A DNA stretch of 64,000 nucleotides from Mesodorylaimus sp. YZB2_4 (GCA_030248295.1 JASANH010000371.1:1-64000); one strand, 5' to 3'. Positions 19,447 through 30,510 are shown, counted from the first letter of the stretch. The notes: generated from the letters alone by a model not told the origin. Translations and numbers: made by a program.

Positions 19447-22400
19447 ATGCCATTGGAGTTTAGTCTCGAATACCGTACCCTATGCATGGCAAATCGCATA
19501 GGTGGTCATGGGGTGCTGTATAACAGATGTGTTTGCCAGGTGGGGAAGGCAGTGTACTTTGTTGCCTCAATTGGCTCCCTTGTACATGGAGCGATTTCTG
19601 CTTGCCTGTTAGCCGCTACGTGCACCTCCAGACGTGGCAGAAACCCAAATCGAGTTGATGTCTCTTGCTAGTCAGAGACCTGCCTGAGGTGTTTTTTTAA
19701 ACCATTTGCATCTTCCCCAATGTACGGCCATCCAGCCACTTACAGATGCAGCAACACGAATGGAAAAAGTGGGCAAAATTTGAAAAGTCAGGAAAGGTGC
19801 TCAAAAGTTATAATGACGTAAGAATACACGGTTTGACCCCTGGGATGTAAGCGAGGGGCTTATGAATTTTAGACATCTTACTCAGCTGTTCGTGAAAGAA
19901 CACAAGTGAGAATTCACAGCAGTGAGAAATCGTCGAGGATCGTAGATCGATCAGGACACTTTTTGATTTACAGCTTGCACAATCGCTAGCTTTCCATCGA
20001 CAATGGTCAGCGCCAACTCGACAGATTGTCCGAAAAGTAAGCCGAAGGTCAGCGGGATATCGAGCACAAAATCTCCAATGGCTTTTCAGACTGCACTGTG
20101 GGAGCATGGTCGCAGTGGGGAGAATGTAACGCCACTTGCGGAACGGGTGAAAGAATGAGGAACAGGAGTATTGAGATACCAGCCGATTGGGATGGTCACT
20201 GCTCGGACCCTTTGAACGAAACTGAAACTTGCGAGAGCTCCATGTCTTGCTACTTGAATTCTACTTGCATTGTGACAACAACTACGTCAACAACAACGAC
20301 GATGAGCACGACGACTTTCACAACCACAGTGCCAACAACCACCACCTCGACCAGCACAACCTCAACAACTACAGTGCCCACAACTACCACATCTACGACT
20401 TCAACAAGTACGACATCCACAACGACTCCTACGACTACTGTGCCTGGAAGTATGCTGGCATTGGTGCTTGCTTTGGAGATCGCTTATGTAGTGACGATAG
20501 ATAATTGCTGCGAATAATTATACTACTTTGTTTTCAGATTGTATTATGTCAGAGTGGTCTGCATGGAGCTCCTGTATTGGCGCATGTGGAAGTGGCATAA
20601 TGGTCAGGAATCGAACGATACAGACGCCACCTAGTCCTGGCGGATATTGCAATGAAACTAGGAATGATACAATTACCTGCGATATAAACAGACCATGCAA
20701 CTTGTACTCGCCATGCATCGACACAACAACGGCTAGCACGAGTACGGCGACCACAACTGCAACAGTCTCAACAACGACCTCGACGACAACAGTGCCCACT
20801 ACCACGATGAGCAGTAGTACGACTACGACCACGCCCACGACCACAACCACGAGCACAACACCAACCACAACTACAACAGTGCCCACTACCACAACGAGCA
20901 CTAGTACGACTTCGACTTCGACCACAACACCAACCACCACGACCACGACCACAACACCAACTACCACAACCACGACCACAACACCAACTACCACAACCAC
21001 GACCACAACACCAACTACCACAACCACGACCTCAACACCAACTACCACAACCACGACCATGACCACAACACCAATGACCGCAACGAGCACTAGTATGACA
21101 ACGACCACACCCACGACCACGACCACGACAACAACAGCAACCACATCGACCACAACTACAACAGCGCCCTCTACCACAACGAGCACTAGTACGACTACGA
21201 CTACGACCACAACACCTACGACCACAACCACGACCACACCCACGATAACGACATCGTCTACCACCTTAAAGACAACGCCGACTACAACCGCAGCCATTAT
21301 CCCTACAACCACAAAAACGACAACCACGCTCTCAACAACGACCACTACATCAACCACGAGTACATCCACCACACCAACTACCTCGACCACTTCAACGTCT
21401 AGCAGCACTAGTACATCATCCACTACACCGGCCACGAGAACATCCACTAAGCCAACTACCTCGACCACATCTAGCAGTACCACATCATCTGCAACGTCGA
21501 CCACGACACCAGCTACAACCACAACTACAACACCAACAACGACCACAAGCCTTACGACATTAACTACGACCTCGACTCCGACCACGACCACGACTCCAAT
21601 CAGGACCACGACTCCGACTCTTACCACGACTAGGACTCCGACCACGACCGACATACCAATCACGACAACGATTCCGACAACGACCACGACTCTGACCTCT
21701 ACCACAGTTCCGACCACGACGATCTCGACGACCGCCATATCAACCACGACCACGATTCCGACAACGACGACCATCACGGCGACTATGACTACTACTCCGA
21801 CCACAACCACGAGTCTGACCACGATCACGACTCCAACCAAAATCACGAGTCTGACTACGACTACTACTCCAACCACAACCACAACCACGAGTCCAACCAC
21901 GTCTACTACTCCGACCACAACCACGAGTCCAACCACGATTGCTGCTCCGACCACAACTCCGATTACAACTGCGACCATCAGCACCAGCACTTCGTCGACT
22001 ACAAAGACATCAACATCGATGTCATCCACTTCCCCATCAACAGTCACAACTTCTACTCTAGAGACTACAAGTAGAATCACACACTTCATTACTTCTCGGA
22101 CTACCCATACTTGTTTTAGCCCTGTCAGAGAGAGCGGCCCTGTATGCTGCTTTTCTTGAGCTTGGCATCGACCCGGTACTGCTCCTTCGCCCCACCTGTT
22201 TCTCTCACTTCCAACTAGCATTTCAGGCCTGGCTCAGCGACACGATCTCCATCACGGCCGCCATCACTGACGCCATGCCCTTTATCATTGCACATTTGTC
22301 CGACGAGGACAAGATGAGCCTGTTCGTATCACTGGAGGACACGATCAATAACTGCCTGTACGAGGGCAGACCGTGCGACATGAGAAAGTGAGCCAGATCT

Positions 22401-25013
22401 GGAGTGCAGATCACTCACTGAGCCCAAGAAGTTCCCATTCCAGTGAGTGGACAACACAATTGAACCCGCAATATGGAAACTGCTTCACATTCAATTATAT
22501 GTTGGACGCGCCCTTGAACGCCAGTAGCTATGGTACCCAACGAGGTAACCTGCATGTCGCTGCCCCATTACTTGGCCAGGGAGCTTCAGCTTTCCCAGCC
22601 CTCATAGATGGTGTTCCAGAGGCCCCTGCATGCATCTGGATGGAGCCCCTCTTCTTGTTGCTCTTTCCACCATCCAGGTGCATTCGGAGTGTGTAACTAG
22701 TTAATTTGGGGTTTACCTTTATTGCACCTGCTCATTGCAGTTATGGCCAATGGTCACAGGAGTGAACCAGACGAGCTGATTTTCCGCCTGACTGACCAAT
22801 TGTACACTTGCGCTTTCAGGTCTACACATGGTCCTGAAAGGAAGCAAAAGCGCGGAGACTTGTAACTCTGCTTCTTCTGGTTTCATACTTCAGATTCACG
22901 ACCAGAAGGAGCCTTCATTGCCTGACACTTACGGACAGTATGTCTCTCCAGGATACGCGATTGACTTTGCTTTCACAAAAGTAGTTCTCGCGACCAATAA
23001 TCTCGATTTAAAGATTAATAGTTGTCAACCTTTTATCTCTAGACGACGCTGGAGAAACAAAAGCCCCCTTATGGATCGTGTGTGGAGAGCACAGACGAGG
23101 TGCCGGCCTATTATTATAACAGATCCTATTCATACGTCGCCGAGGTGGGTTGTGAGAAATCAGGGCGTACTTATATTGCACCTTTCCATGAGCGTGCTGG
23201 ATGCAGTCTAAGCTCGATTTGGAATGCACATACTCATTGATGTACCAACAGATACAGTACACTTTCAAAAAACTGCTCATCCGCAACAGTCAAATCCTTG
23301 ACTCGCCCTAGGTCTATCTCGAGATGAGCTTGATGGCTCAAGCCACAGAAACAATTCCACGAAGTCCACAGACACCTCGTGCCGAGTTTACTGACCGCCA
23401 CACCACAAGGGCCAGCTCCCAATTCAGGGAGCAGCTGCACTCGTCGGCCTTCACAGGGGTTCTGACGGACATGAGCCTGATGTGCTAGCAGTAGACCAGT
23501 CCTCTACCCATTCCTGCAAACCAAACCGGGCACTCGATCTCGATCTCGATCTCGCTCTCGCTCTCCTGCCGACCATAAGTTAGGAGAGGCAGACCCTGAA
23601 CCAATGCACTGATAGGCTGGAGAGACTAGTCCCTGCCTACTACACTATCATCTTCCAAGCTTCAGGACCAGCTAAGTTTGTTACAGGCTTGTTTGAGAAG
23701 CTGTTTCCAAAAACGTGTGTTGGAACAGTGCGACTGTGCGGATCCTCGATACAATAAGCCCGAGGGCAACACCACCAAACTCTGCACCATTTCAAAAAGT
23801 AACCTGAGAGCTTATAAAACTTAGTTTCGAGTCTAGTCACCCCACTTTCAGAGCTTTGCGTTGATAACCTTCAAAAGTGCGAAACGGACCTGATTAGTAA
23901 ATTGGATTGTGATTGTCGCGATGGATGCATGTAAGTTTGACTTGCCTTATCCCTACTCTCGATTCCATGCAGAACCCTTCTAGGTCTATTATCTACAAAT
24001 CCGCCATCAGTGCATCGAATCTAGAAACTGATTTGTCCGTTGTGGTATGTGCTCGTGTTTTACCGCAAGCCGTTCGAAGATTACAGACTACATATTATTT
24101 CAGGAGAGCCAGGATCACTGCACTGAGAATTGCAGGAACGACACATGGTCAAAGTAAGCCAGGGTGCTATTGGAGTAGGTTTTGTTTACGATTTATTAGT
24201 CGAACCATCTACTGGAAACTTGACAGAATACATTGGCTGACAGTGAGTGGTCTGTAGATACAGTACGAGACATACATAGGAACAACACACTGTGCAACCT
24301 AGCGGAAGGTGCGGGAGAGAGTGTGGGACAGAAACTCTGGCTGGAGCAAGGCAAGTCTTGCGACTATACCTGCAGTTGGAACATCAACCCCACGTTAGAG
24401 GATATTTGATATGAGGGGGATAATTGGAGGATTAGAGGCTGTGCATTTGGAACATCAGCCGCAGGGTTCGACTTTTTAACCGCAGACCAAGGTTTCATAT
24501 AGGCCTGTGGAGATCGATCCTCCCACCCCCTCCCCCCCCCCCCCCCACTCGCCACGGCCTGCAGGCGCCGTGGTTTCAATTGTACAAATCAAATAGGTGC
24601 TCTACTGAGATACAGCATTTTGAGGTGATGAGCCTGTACGTTGCCAGCTCTAGGTTGAGTAAGAGCAAGGTAAGCAACTGATCGTGAGTCTGGCAGGCGA
24701 TATGCCCTGCACGGCATTGATGCTCTACTAACAAACACTGATGATGTTTCAGGCATCAAAACGCTGTAATACATGTGTTCTTCGCAACCCAATATTCAAT
24801 CGTGTATAAGGAGGTCCCCGCCTGCGACGTAAGCATCATATTTTTGTCTACTCTAGTCTTCCCGTGCAAGCTTGTTTTCATATTTAGATCGTGGCCTTTT
24901 TGTACAACGTAAGCAATCTGCCGGGCGTGTTCACAGGATTCTGCGTCATGACGATATTCGAATTTCTCGGACTCCTTCTAAGCATAGCCTTGGGAGAACG
25001 GGATCCTGCGTGA
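19447..25013 (+). CDS. DEG/ENaC-type channel subunit with two TSR domains and a Thr-rich stalk, 15 exons
   Basis: Exons: 19447-19633 (end uncertain), 19974-20036, 20090-20449, 20538-22070, 22120-22387, 22444-22544, 22820-22980, 23043-23144, 23687-23798, 23852-23930, 23984-24044, 24104-24153, 24597-24653, 24753-24828, 24888-25013. Phases agree; total 3336 nt (1111 aa). Exon 1 has the N-terminal His-Gly motif (IGGHGVL) and TM1. Exons 3 and 4 start with six-Cys TSR domains (GAWSQWGECNATCGTG; SEWSAWSSCIGACGSG), each followed by Thr-rich sequence. Exons 5-15 carry channel signatures: YGNCFTFNY, LQIHDQKEP, VSPGYAIDF, PPYGSC, ACLRSCFQKRVLEQCDC, and TM2 FTGFCVMTIFEFLGLLLSIA. The family usually has GxS in the filter; here it is GFC. 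DEG/ENaC trimers pass Na+ at the plasma membrane. The exon 13 donor (GTTGAG) is weak. Confidence 0.82.
20095..20255 (+). other. TSR domain 1 of the channel gene
   Basis: Six Cys in the TSR pattern, a WSQW C-mannosylation-type motif, the CNATCGTGERMRNR core and CESSMSC end. The exon begins in phase 1 with Asn-Cys, as does the second TSR exon, so the two probably arose by exon duplication. Confidence 0.85.
20540..20700 (+). other. TSR domain 2 of the channel gene
   Basis: Six Cys, WSAWSSC, the ACGSGIMVRNRTIQ core and a CDINRPC end. Starts in phase 1 with Asn-Cys after a ttttcag acceptor. Confidence 0.85.
20705..22070 (+). repeat. Thr/Ser/Pro-rich mucin-like coding repeat
   Basis: About 455 codons, mostly ACN (Thr), with Pro and Ser. 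At 20930-21060 a 27-base unit (ACAACACCAACTACC plus ACAACCACGACC) is repeated about five times, encoding TTPTTTTTT. Such sequence is normally densely O-glycosylated and extended. The long Val-rich ORF on the opposite strand is an artefact of this composition. Confidence 0.9.
23300..23660 (+). repeat. Dispersed repeat family X, copy 1 (intron 8 of channel gene)
   Basis: Shares blocks with 28180-28545: CAAGGGCC, CAATTC-GGGAGCAGC, GTTCTGACGGACATG, CCTGCAAACCAAAC-GG-CACTC, a CTCGATCTCG run, GGAGAGGCAGA, CACTGATAGGCT-GAGAGAC and TCTTCCAA. It lies in the intron between exons 8 and 9 of the channel gene. Family not recognised. Confidence 0.75.
24300..24570 (+). repeat. Dispersed repeat family Y, copy 1 (intron 12 of channel gene)
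   Basis: Shares GGGAGAGAGTGTGG, GGACA-AAACTC-G-CTGGAG, GGCAAGTCTTGCGACTATAC and AACATCAACCC with copies at 30320 and 31150. A run of about 15 C at 24532-24546 lies near its right end, followed by a conserved CCACTCGCCACGG-like block. Family not recognised. Confidence 0.75.
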
Positions 25014-26883
25014 CATTATTGTGTCACAAGAAGTACATTACTATTGAAATTGGTCAACGCGCACGCCAATGTTTTATACCTCTATCGGGGTGTCTGCGTT
25101 ATCGAACAGTGTGTGTGTGATTTTTTAAGATAAGATATTAGATTTATCCGGCCAGCGTCTAGCTTGGATGATCGCCCCACGTCTGTTTCTTAAAGGAACA
25201 ACTGCTGAATTACTGACATGTACACACAAGCAGTTTTTAAAGAGCATATACATTTTGTATTTTGCTGTTACAAGGGGACCATCGACAAACAGATCCCTTA
25301 CAACAATTTGTGGAATTATATGGGGAGCAAGGAAGCCGGAGGACGTCAGCGGACTAGACAAGGCTGTGCGTCGGCAGCCAGTCGGTGGCCAAAGCAAGAC
25401 CTGTCGACAATCGCCTTGCGGGCGTAGATGTCCAAGGGGGATGCTCTCTGTCCCTCAGGTTCGAAAGGCTCTGTTCTGCAGTAGTGCCTCTTCGGTTGCT
25501 TACAGCTGGTACATTTCTCGTACCGCCTGCGCTTTTCGCTTTGCCTGTTGCGCATGTACACTGGTTCTTTAGCCGCCGCCTTCTAGCCCATGAAGTCAGA
25601 ATATGATGCCATAGAGCTGCGCCCATCCCATCCTTTCAACGCATTCCCAAATGTAAGGCTGCAGGGCAAGTATGTACAGAGTAATGAATCTACACTAGGT
25701 TGGGTAGAAGCTCTGCAAGAGCTTCCTCAGCTATCATTCTTCGTGCATCCTGTTTCAGAAGTTGGCTGATTCGCTCGCTCTAAAATCATCTGAAAAGGCG
25801 GAGCACCTATAAATGCGTCGAGAGACCTCAGTTCTTGGATCCGTATTTTGCCTTCGTACTTTTAGGGTATTCGAGATGTGTTTTGCCCAATCGCTTGAGC
25901 TACATTGGCGTAATGGACTAAGGAAAATGAGTCGAGAAACGGAGCCATGGCTTCGACCGCCAGTCGGCTTACTGGCAGAGGCTGTAGAGGCCGGGGGGGG
26001 GGGGACAGGAAAGAGGGCTGGTTGGCAGGACTGGAAAGCTTACCCTGCCTCTTGTGCACTAAGCTCCATTTGCTGACTGGCGCTAGTGCTGTACCCCGTG
26101 TAGTATGTTCACCCGCCACGCGCCAAGCGACTTTACTGTTCACCACCCGTGACTAGCTGTGAGGAAGGACCAAAGACGAACAACACTTAACTATGCGGAC
26201 TGCAGATGATACAGGTCATCTACAGTGTCACATGGTCATGGTGGTTTGACTCTGAGGGACATCATGTACTGGGTGCGCTTGCCAAACAATGCAATTCATA
26301 TGATCGTCAATAGCTTGTACAGATATTTGTAGCTGCTGGACGTCCCCGCTTGCGAGCTCTCTGTCGAGGATGAAAAGAGGCATGCATCCATGCAAATGTC
26401 TGACGTCAAGCAAGGCTCAATGTTGTTTTGGTCTTGCCTCACTTGAGACAAATATTGACGAGCTCAAAGTTTGCTACACAGTTTAATTTCAGTCATGCCG
26501 CTGTTCCAGTCGCCTTTTTCACTCTTTCGAAAGCATGAAATCCAGTTTCTATCTAAAACAGCCAAAGAATTGGAAGACTGTATTTCTATCCGCAAGTACG
26601 TACTGTACTGTCAATATCCAATTCACAGGCCTGATAAAGTTGACATAAGCGCGTGACACGGTGTCCAACCAATACAAGCGCACTGAATGCCCCTCGCTCG
26701 ACAGGTAAACCGGAAAGCAGAGAACAACAGTTCCCAAGCCTAGACGTAATGCTATTACAGAAACTAGTCGCCCACCATTCCAGTCCTGTATGCTCACACG
26801 ACCAGAGAAAAGTTTTGCGGCTGGCAAAAATGAAGTCTACTGACAAAATCTTTGCCTGAACGAAATTTATTGTAGCAGTTGGA
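25014..26883. other. Intergenic between channel gene and GPCR 1
   Basis: No convincing gene. Holds a 12-G tract at 25993-26004. Short ORFs, including a Cys-containing minus-strand one at 25346-25561, have no further support. Confidence 0.45.
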
Positions 26884-27939
26884 ATGAGTAATCAAAGTTT
26901 TAATGACTGCGCAGTCTCTGAAAGTTTCAAATTTGCGGCTATCAATTCTTATTTTGTAGCTTACACTATCATTACTCCCATTTATTTCTGCCTCGGTTTA
27001 TTCGGGCACATCTTACTCCTGATCGGATTCTATAGGCAAACCAAGAAGGAACCAACTTACGCCTATCAGGTGTTTCTTACAGTCAGTGAGACACTTGAAG
27101 TCATTACTTTCACAATTTACGTCCTTACTTGTCACCATTTGCCACGCACAGACGGGCCGGCAGGTGCGAATTGGTTTATTTCAAGTGTCTTCTTCATGAA
27201 GTTTTCTGCTCACATAGCCATCCCTCTGGTCAATGCATTCATCACCTTATCACTTCTATTGTCACTGCTTATGGCCTTAGATCGGGCATACGCTCTATGG
27301 AAGCCTGTATCGTACCCCAAGATGGCCCTAAGAAAACACAGTCTGCTGCTCCTAGCCTGTGTCACGGTAGCAGTAATTACATCGATCTTCGACTCCTTTC
27401 GATTTTATACGATTCCTCACGGAGACTGGTACATAAAGAAGGTGGATAGCGAGTATTTGGAACGACCCGTGGCTGTATTCCTGGCCAATTTGAGAAATGC
27501 ATTAAGACTGGCATCGTTAGGACTATTAGTATTCTTAAACGTGGCCATGATAAGACTTTACCAATTACGTTGTACAAATCAGGACAGCATTAGGAACGGG
27601 TGGAGTAGACTCAGGGTCCAGTACAGGGAAAGAAATTTGACCGCACTGGCCATTATTCAATCGGTCACTGCAGTTTGTGTAATTCTTCCATTAACAATTT
27701 ATTTTGTCCTGGTTTACACTAAGTCGAAATTTACAGTCTGCGAAGGAATCTTAGTCAATTCGATTTCGGATACGATGCTACAGTTGGCTCAACTGGCCAA
27801 CTTCTATTTGATTTTAGTGTTTAGTACGCCTTTGCAGAAAACCCTACGAAGTGCTTGGAAAGCGCGAGCCCGTGATGACTTTAGGATTTGTAGTATCGTG
27901 CCTGCGCATCCTGATTGGCTTGCTAGAAAACCGATGTGA
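26884..27939 (+). CDS. Rhodopsin-type GPCR 1, single exon (351 aa)
   Basis: An intact single-exon ORF from an ATG with seven hydrophobic segments. Landmarks are the short N-terminus with an Asn glycosylation site (NQSF), TM1 (ITPIYFCLGLFGHILLLIGF), TM3 ending in MALDRAYALWKP (the family D/E-R-Y triplet reads DRA), and TM7 without a standard NPxxY (ANFYLILVF). These features suit the divergent peptide-receptor-like GPCRs of invertebrates, but the ligand is unknown. It is a clear paralogue of GPCR 2 on the opposite strand at 37.8-39.0 kb: both share GLFGH in TM1, TYAYQ in loop 1 and the DR-x(2)-ALWKP motif. No TATA box is evident. Confidence 0.9.
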   Translation: MSNQSFNDCAVSESFKFAAINSYFVAYTIITPIYFCLGLFGHILLLIGFYRQTKKEPTYAYQVFLTVSETLEVITFTIYVLTCHHLPRTDGPAGANWFISSVFFMKFSAHIAIPLVNAFITLSLLLSLLMALDRAYALWKPVSYPKMALRKHSLLLLACVTVAVITSIFDSFRFYTIPHGDWYIKKVDSEYLERPVAVFLANLRNALRLASLGLLVFLNVAMIRLYQLRCTNQDSIRNGWSRLRVQYRERNLTALAIIQSVTAVCVILPLTIYFVLVYTKSKFTVCEGILVNSISDTMLQLAQLANFYLILVFSTPLQKTLRSAWKARARDDFRICSIVPAHPDWLARKPM

Positions 27940-28039
27940 TGTACATGATTGGCATTCTATGGGAAACGGGTGCTCTACCGTGATTAAGTTGTATGTAGTA
28001 AAACTATGGTACCCCTCCTACGTGACTTTGTCTTGTGAT

Positions 28040-28058
28040 CCCCCCCCCCCCCCCCCCC
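28040..28058 (+). repeat. Poly-C tract (19 C)
   Basis: A run of 19 C just downstream of GPCR 1; similar C or G runs occur at 24532-24546, 25993-26004 and 34253-34273. Confidence 0.95.
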
Positions 28059-28179
28059 GGCAGTAAAGTGCGAACGCTCTCTAATAACGACACAACGAAA
28101 AAACATGCCGTTTCTGACAAATATTTCTTGCTTTACTAACGGCACCTGCATAAGACTAGCGGTAAAATCTTTGGCTCGC

Positions 28180-28560
28180 CCGGCCAAACTAGGATGGATC
28201 AAGCAGCAGGGACGAACCCACGCAGTCCACGGCACCACGGTTGAGTTCATTGGCAACGCACCGCAAGGGCCGTATAGACTCTCAATTCGGGAGCAGCCGT
28301 ACGCGTCAGCCGTCAAAGAAGTTCTGACGGACATGGGACCGAAGTGCTCAGAGGCAGTTTAGACCTGGAACTCAAGACCAGCTCTCAATCCGATGCCTGC
28401 AAACCAAACTGGACACTCAAACTCGATCTCGCTCTCGTGGCGGCCCCGACTTCGGAGAGGCAGAACCAGTGTGCTGACTGTTAGTAGTCAGGACACTGAT
28501 AGGCTTGAGAGACGTTCACCTATTACAGCAGGGACATAGAAGTCTTCCAATTTTCATTGA
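28180..28560 (+). repeat. Dispersed repeat family X, copy 2
   Basis: Matches the copy at 23300-23660 over several blocks (see there). Both copies keep one frame open in the left half, reading REQ and VLTDM at the same places, so the family may derive from a coding sequence. Confidence 0.75.
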
Positions 28561-28733
28561 GCGCTAGATCCTCCTGACTCGAGCATGCTCTTGTCTTTTA
28601 GGTAAAGCAGCAACAGAACAACATAAATCAATGGTAAACTTTATTAGTTGATGATCACGAGTCACTCAGGCATGATCTATCTACTATCGCGGTGTGATAC
28701 TCACAATTATCGATGCTGCAGCCCTGAAACTGA

Positions 28734-29792
28734 TCACAGGCTGCTTGCTCGATGCTTCTGAGGCTCAGAACTGTTTGCATGTTGCTCACTTCCTACTTGA
28801 TCTTGGGACCGCGGAGGGTATGCGTGCGACTGTGCTGCCGTCCCTGGTGCATTCAGACCAGACTCGGGGTGATCACGAACCCAGCTCTTGAATCCAGATG
28901 AGCAGTAACCAGATGCAAGACATGAGTGGTTATCTTTATGCGCCTTTCTTGGCACATTATCGCATGCTTTAATACTTTTACGTATTTCATCCGCCTGCTT
29001 CCTAACTTCTTTCTTGCATTCGCATTTCTTTTGTTTAATGAGCTGTAGTCGATCTTGACACGCATTCATTGCGGCTACGCAGAAGCCAACGCGGCCACAT
29101 CTCTTTTGAAAACGCTCTTTAAGGCCGGCCTTGAGGACAGCTGTTCTGCACGTTTGAATCTCATTCTTCTTATCTTTAGCGCAGTGGTCAACGCTTGCGA
29201 TATAGCTGAAATGTCAGCCCAGTCAGACTATGGGAAGAGCATTTTTGACAGGCATACCTTTTATGGTGACCAGCATGTTGCTTGTCCGACGAGGCAGCGT
29301 AGTCGGGGAATTGTTTTGCGATGCAATCTTGAATTTGTTGCTCCTTGACTTTGCGATAGGCATCTTTGCATTCTTTCGCTTGTGCCGAAGCATTGTGAGA
29401 TGGCTTCGGCAATGGAGCACACCCATGTCTGAAAATGTCACCTGCAGATGGCATTGTAATACGACTGGGCCCGTATTACTAGAGGGAGTGACCGGTGGAG
29501 CTTTTGCACCACTCAAGAAACCGCTAATCAAGTCTTTTGACCTAGCCCGGCTGAAACATCACCCTGATGGGAGAGGGCTCCGTGCAGAGTATCGGTTACC
29601 AGTGTCTTACTGGGTGAAGCAATCACTGAGTTTCTTTCGCAATTCTTCTTCCGCCTTCTTGTCGCTATCGTGAGCTTTATCAGTTTTCTCTGCCATACAT
29701 TGGTAGTACTTGACAAATTGGGTAGTGCAGTTCTGCGCTAACACAGCTGCCACGACGCTAGTCCCAATCAAGGCGAGAAGGACGGGTTTCAT
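28734..29792 (-). CDS. Secreted cysteine-rich protein B (274 aa), 3 exons
   Basis: Minus-strand exons 29792-29611, 29428-29258 and 29205-28734 join in frame to 825 nt. The start ATG opens a signal peptide (KPVLLALIGTSVVAAVLA) followed by QNCTTQFVKYYQCMAEK, which parallels QDCSAKLKDFHQCMADR of protein A. Exon 1 is exactly 182 nt in both genes, both introns have the same phases (2, 2), and the second donor is GTATG in both. Exon 2 has the same CxP and C-C spacing but lacks the Gly/Ser/Asn insert; exon 3 has KKCECKKEVRKQADEIRKSI, matching the ACECRQQL region of A. The C-terminal ~60 residues are unrelated. A poly(A) signal is at about 28636-28641 on the minus strand. Function unknown. Confidence 0.83.
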
Positions 29793-29899
29793 GACGATCA
29801 GAATAGGTTTTTTTAGAACCACTTGCATTACTTGACTACACGTGCCGGATGCGTCTGTACGAGCCTGCAGGCTACTTTAATGGCTCCAACGCTTGCACC

Positions 29900-29909
29900 T
29901 ATTTAAAAG
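29900..29909. promoter_or_regulatory. AT-rich box shared by divergent transcription units
   Basis: TATTTAAAAG on the plus strand, CTTTTAAATA on the minus strand. It lies 108 bases from the ATG of secreted protein B (minus) and 83-92 bases from the ATG of the small ORF at 29992 (plus), distances like those of the clearer TATA boxes in the window. Confidence 0.45.
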
Positions 29910-29991
29910 TTGAGTCCGAGCGTGGAATAGCAAACTGACTCTGATTTTGTTATACTTTACTGTATTTGCACTGGAAATCACGTTTGAAAAC

Positions 29992-30246
29992 ATGGGGTTG
30001 AAATTTTTGGGCAGTAAATTGAAGAGAAGAATATTTTTATTACTACTCCAAACTGTTTGCGTCGCTTCCTCGACACTGATTTTGACATGTCACGATAGCA
30101 GTTATGACATGAAGCAATGCCCAACATCAGTTAATCCACGAGTTTGGGTGTATGGCCAATTAATTCTACCGACCCGTACTTCTCCACTGGCATATTCACG
30201 TTGTATGTTGTTTTACTTTCCGTTTTACCAGAGCTACCATTATTAG
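29992..30246 (+). CDS. Small hydrophobic-leader ORF (84 aa), possibly a first exon
   Basis: The ATG at 29992 opens a basic start (GLKFLGSKLKRR) and one strong hydrophobic segment (IFLLLLQTVCVASSTLILTC), the layout of a type II membrane anchor. The remaining ~50 residues match nothing I know. It sits downstream of a TATA-like box and could be a small membrane protein or the first exon of a larger gene, but I found no convincing downstream exons. It may be non-coding. Confidence 0.35.
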   Translation: MGLKFLGSKLKRRIFLLLLQTVCVASSTLILTCHDSSYDMKQCPTSVNPRVWVYGQLILPTRTSPLAYSRCMLFYFPFYQSYHY

Positions 30247-30319
30247 GAAGGTAATATGGGGTTGAGTATGCTTACGCGATGGGACTGACTGATTTTTGTC
30301 ATTCACTCACGATAAGAGC

Positions 30320-30510
30320 TGTGTAGCCAAGCCTGGCAGGCGTAGGCGGCCGACCGAAGTCGGCGGGACAAAAACTCCGACTGGAGCAGGATAGTCTTAC
30401 TACTATATACCTACGGCTAAAACATCAACCCGAGGGGTTGACGTCTCCCAGCCAGGGGAGAGTATCGATTACTCTCACCCACTCGCTATGGTCCACCAGG
30501 CACGAGGGTT
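30320..30510 (+). repeat. Dispersed repeat family Y, copy 2
   Basis: Shares GGCAGGCGTAGG, GGCGGGACAAAAACTCCGA, CTGGAG-A, ACTATATACCT and AACATCAACCC with the other two copies, and the downstream block CACCCACTCGCTATGG with copy 1. Confidence 0.75.

Noticed and set aside
19746-19817. Possible extra 72-base exon (ttacag acceptor, GTAAGA donor) in the channel gene
   Set aside because: It cannot be read in the phase required by the next exon without a stop.
20518-22221. 567-residue Val-rich ORF on the minus strand
   Set aside because: It is the complement of the Thr-rich coding repeat on the plus strand; composition explains the lack of stops.
25346-25561. Minus-strand ORF with CTSCKQPKRHYC
   Set aside because: Looks a little like a zinc motif, but no complete domain, promoter or splice partner was found.
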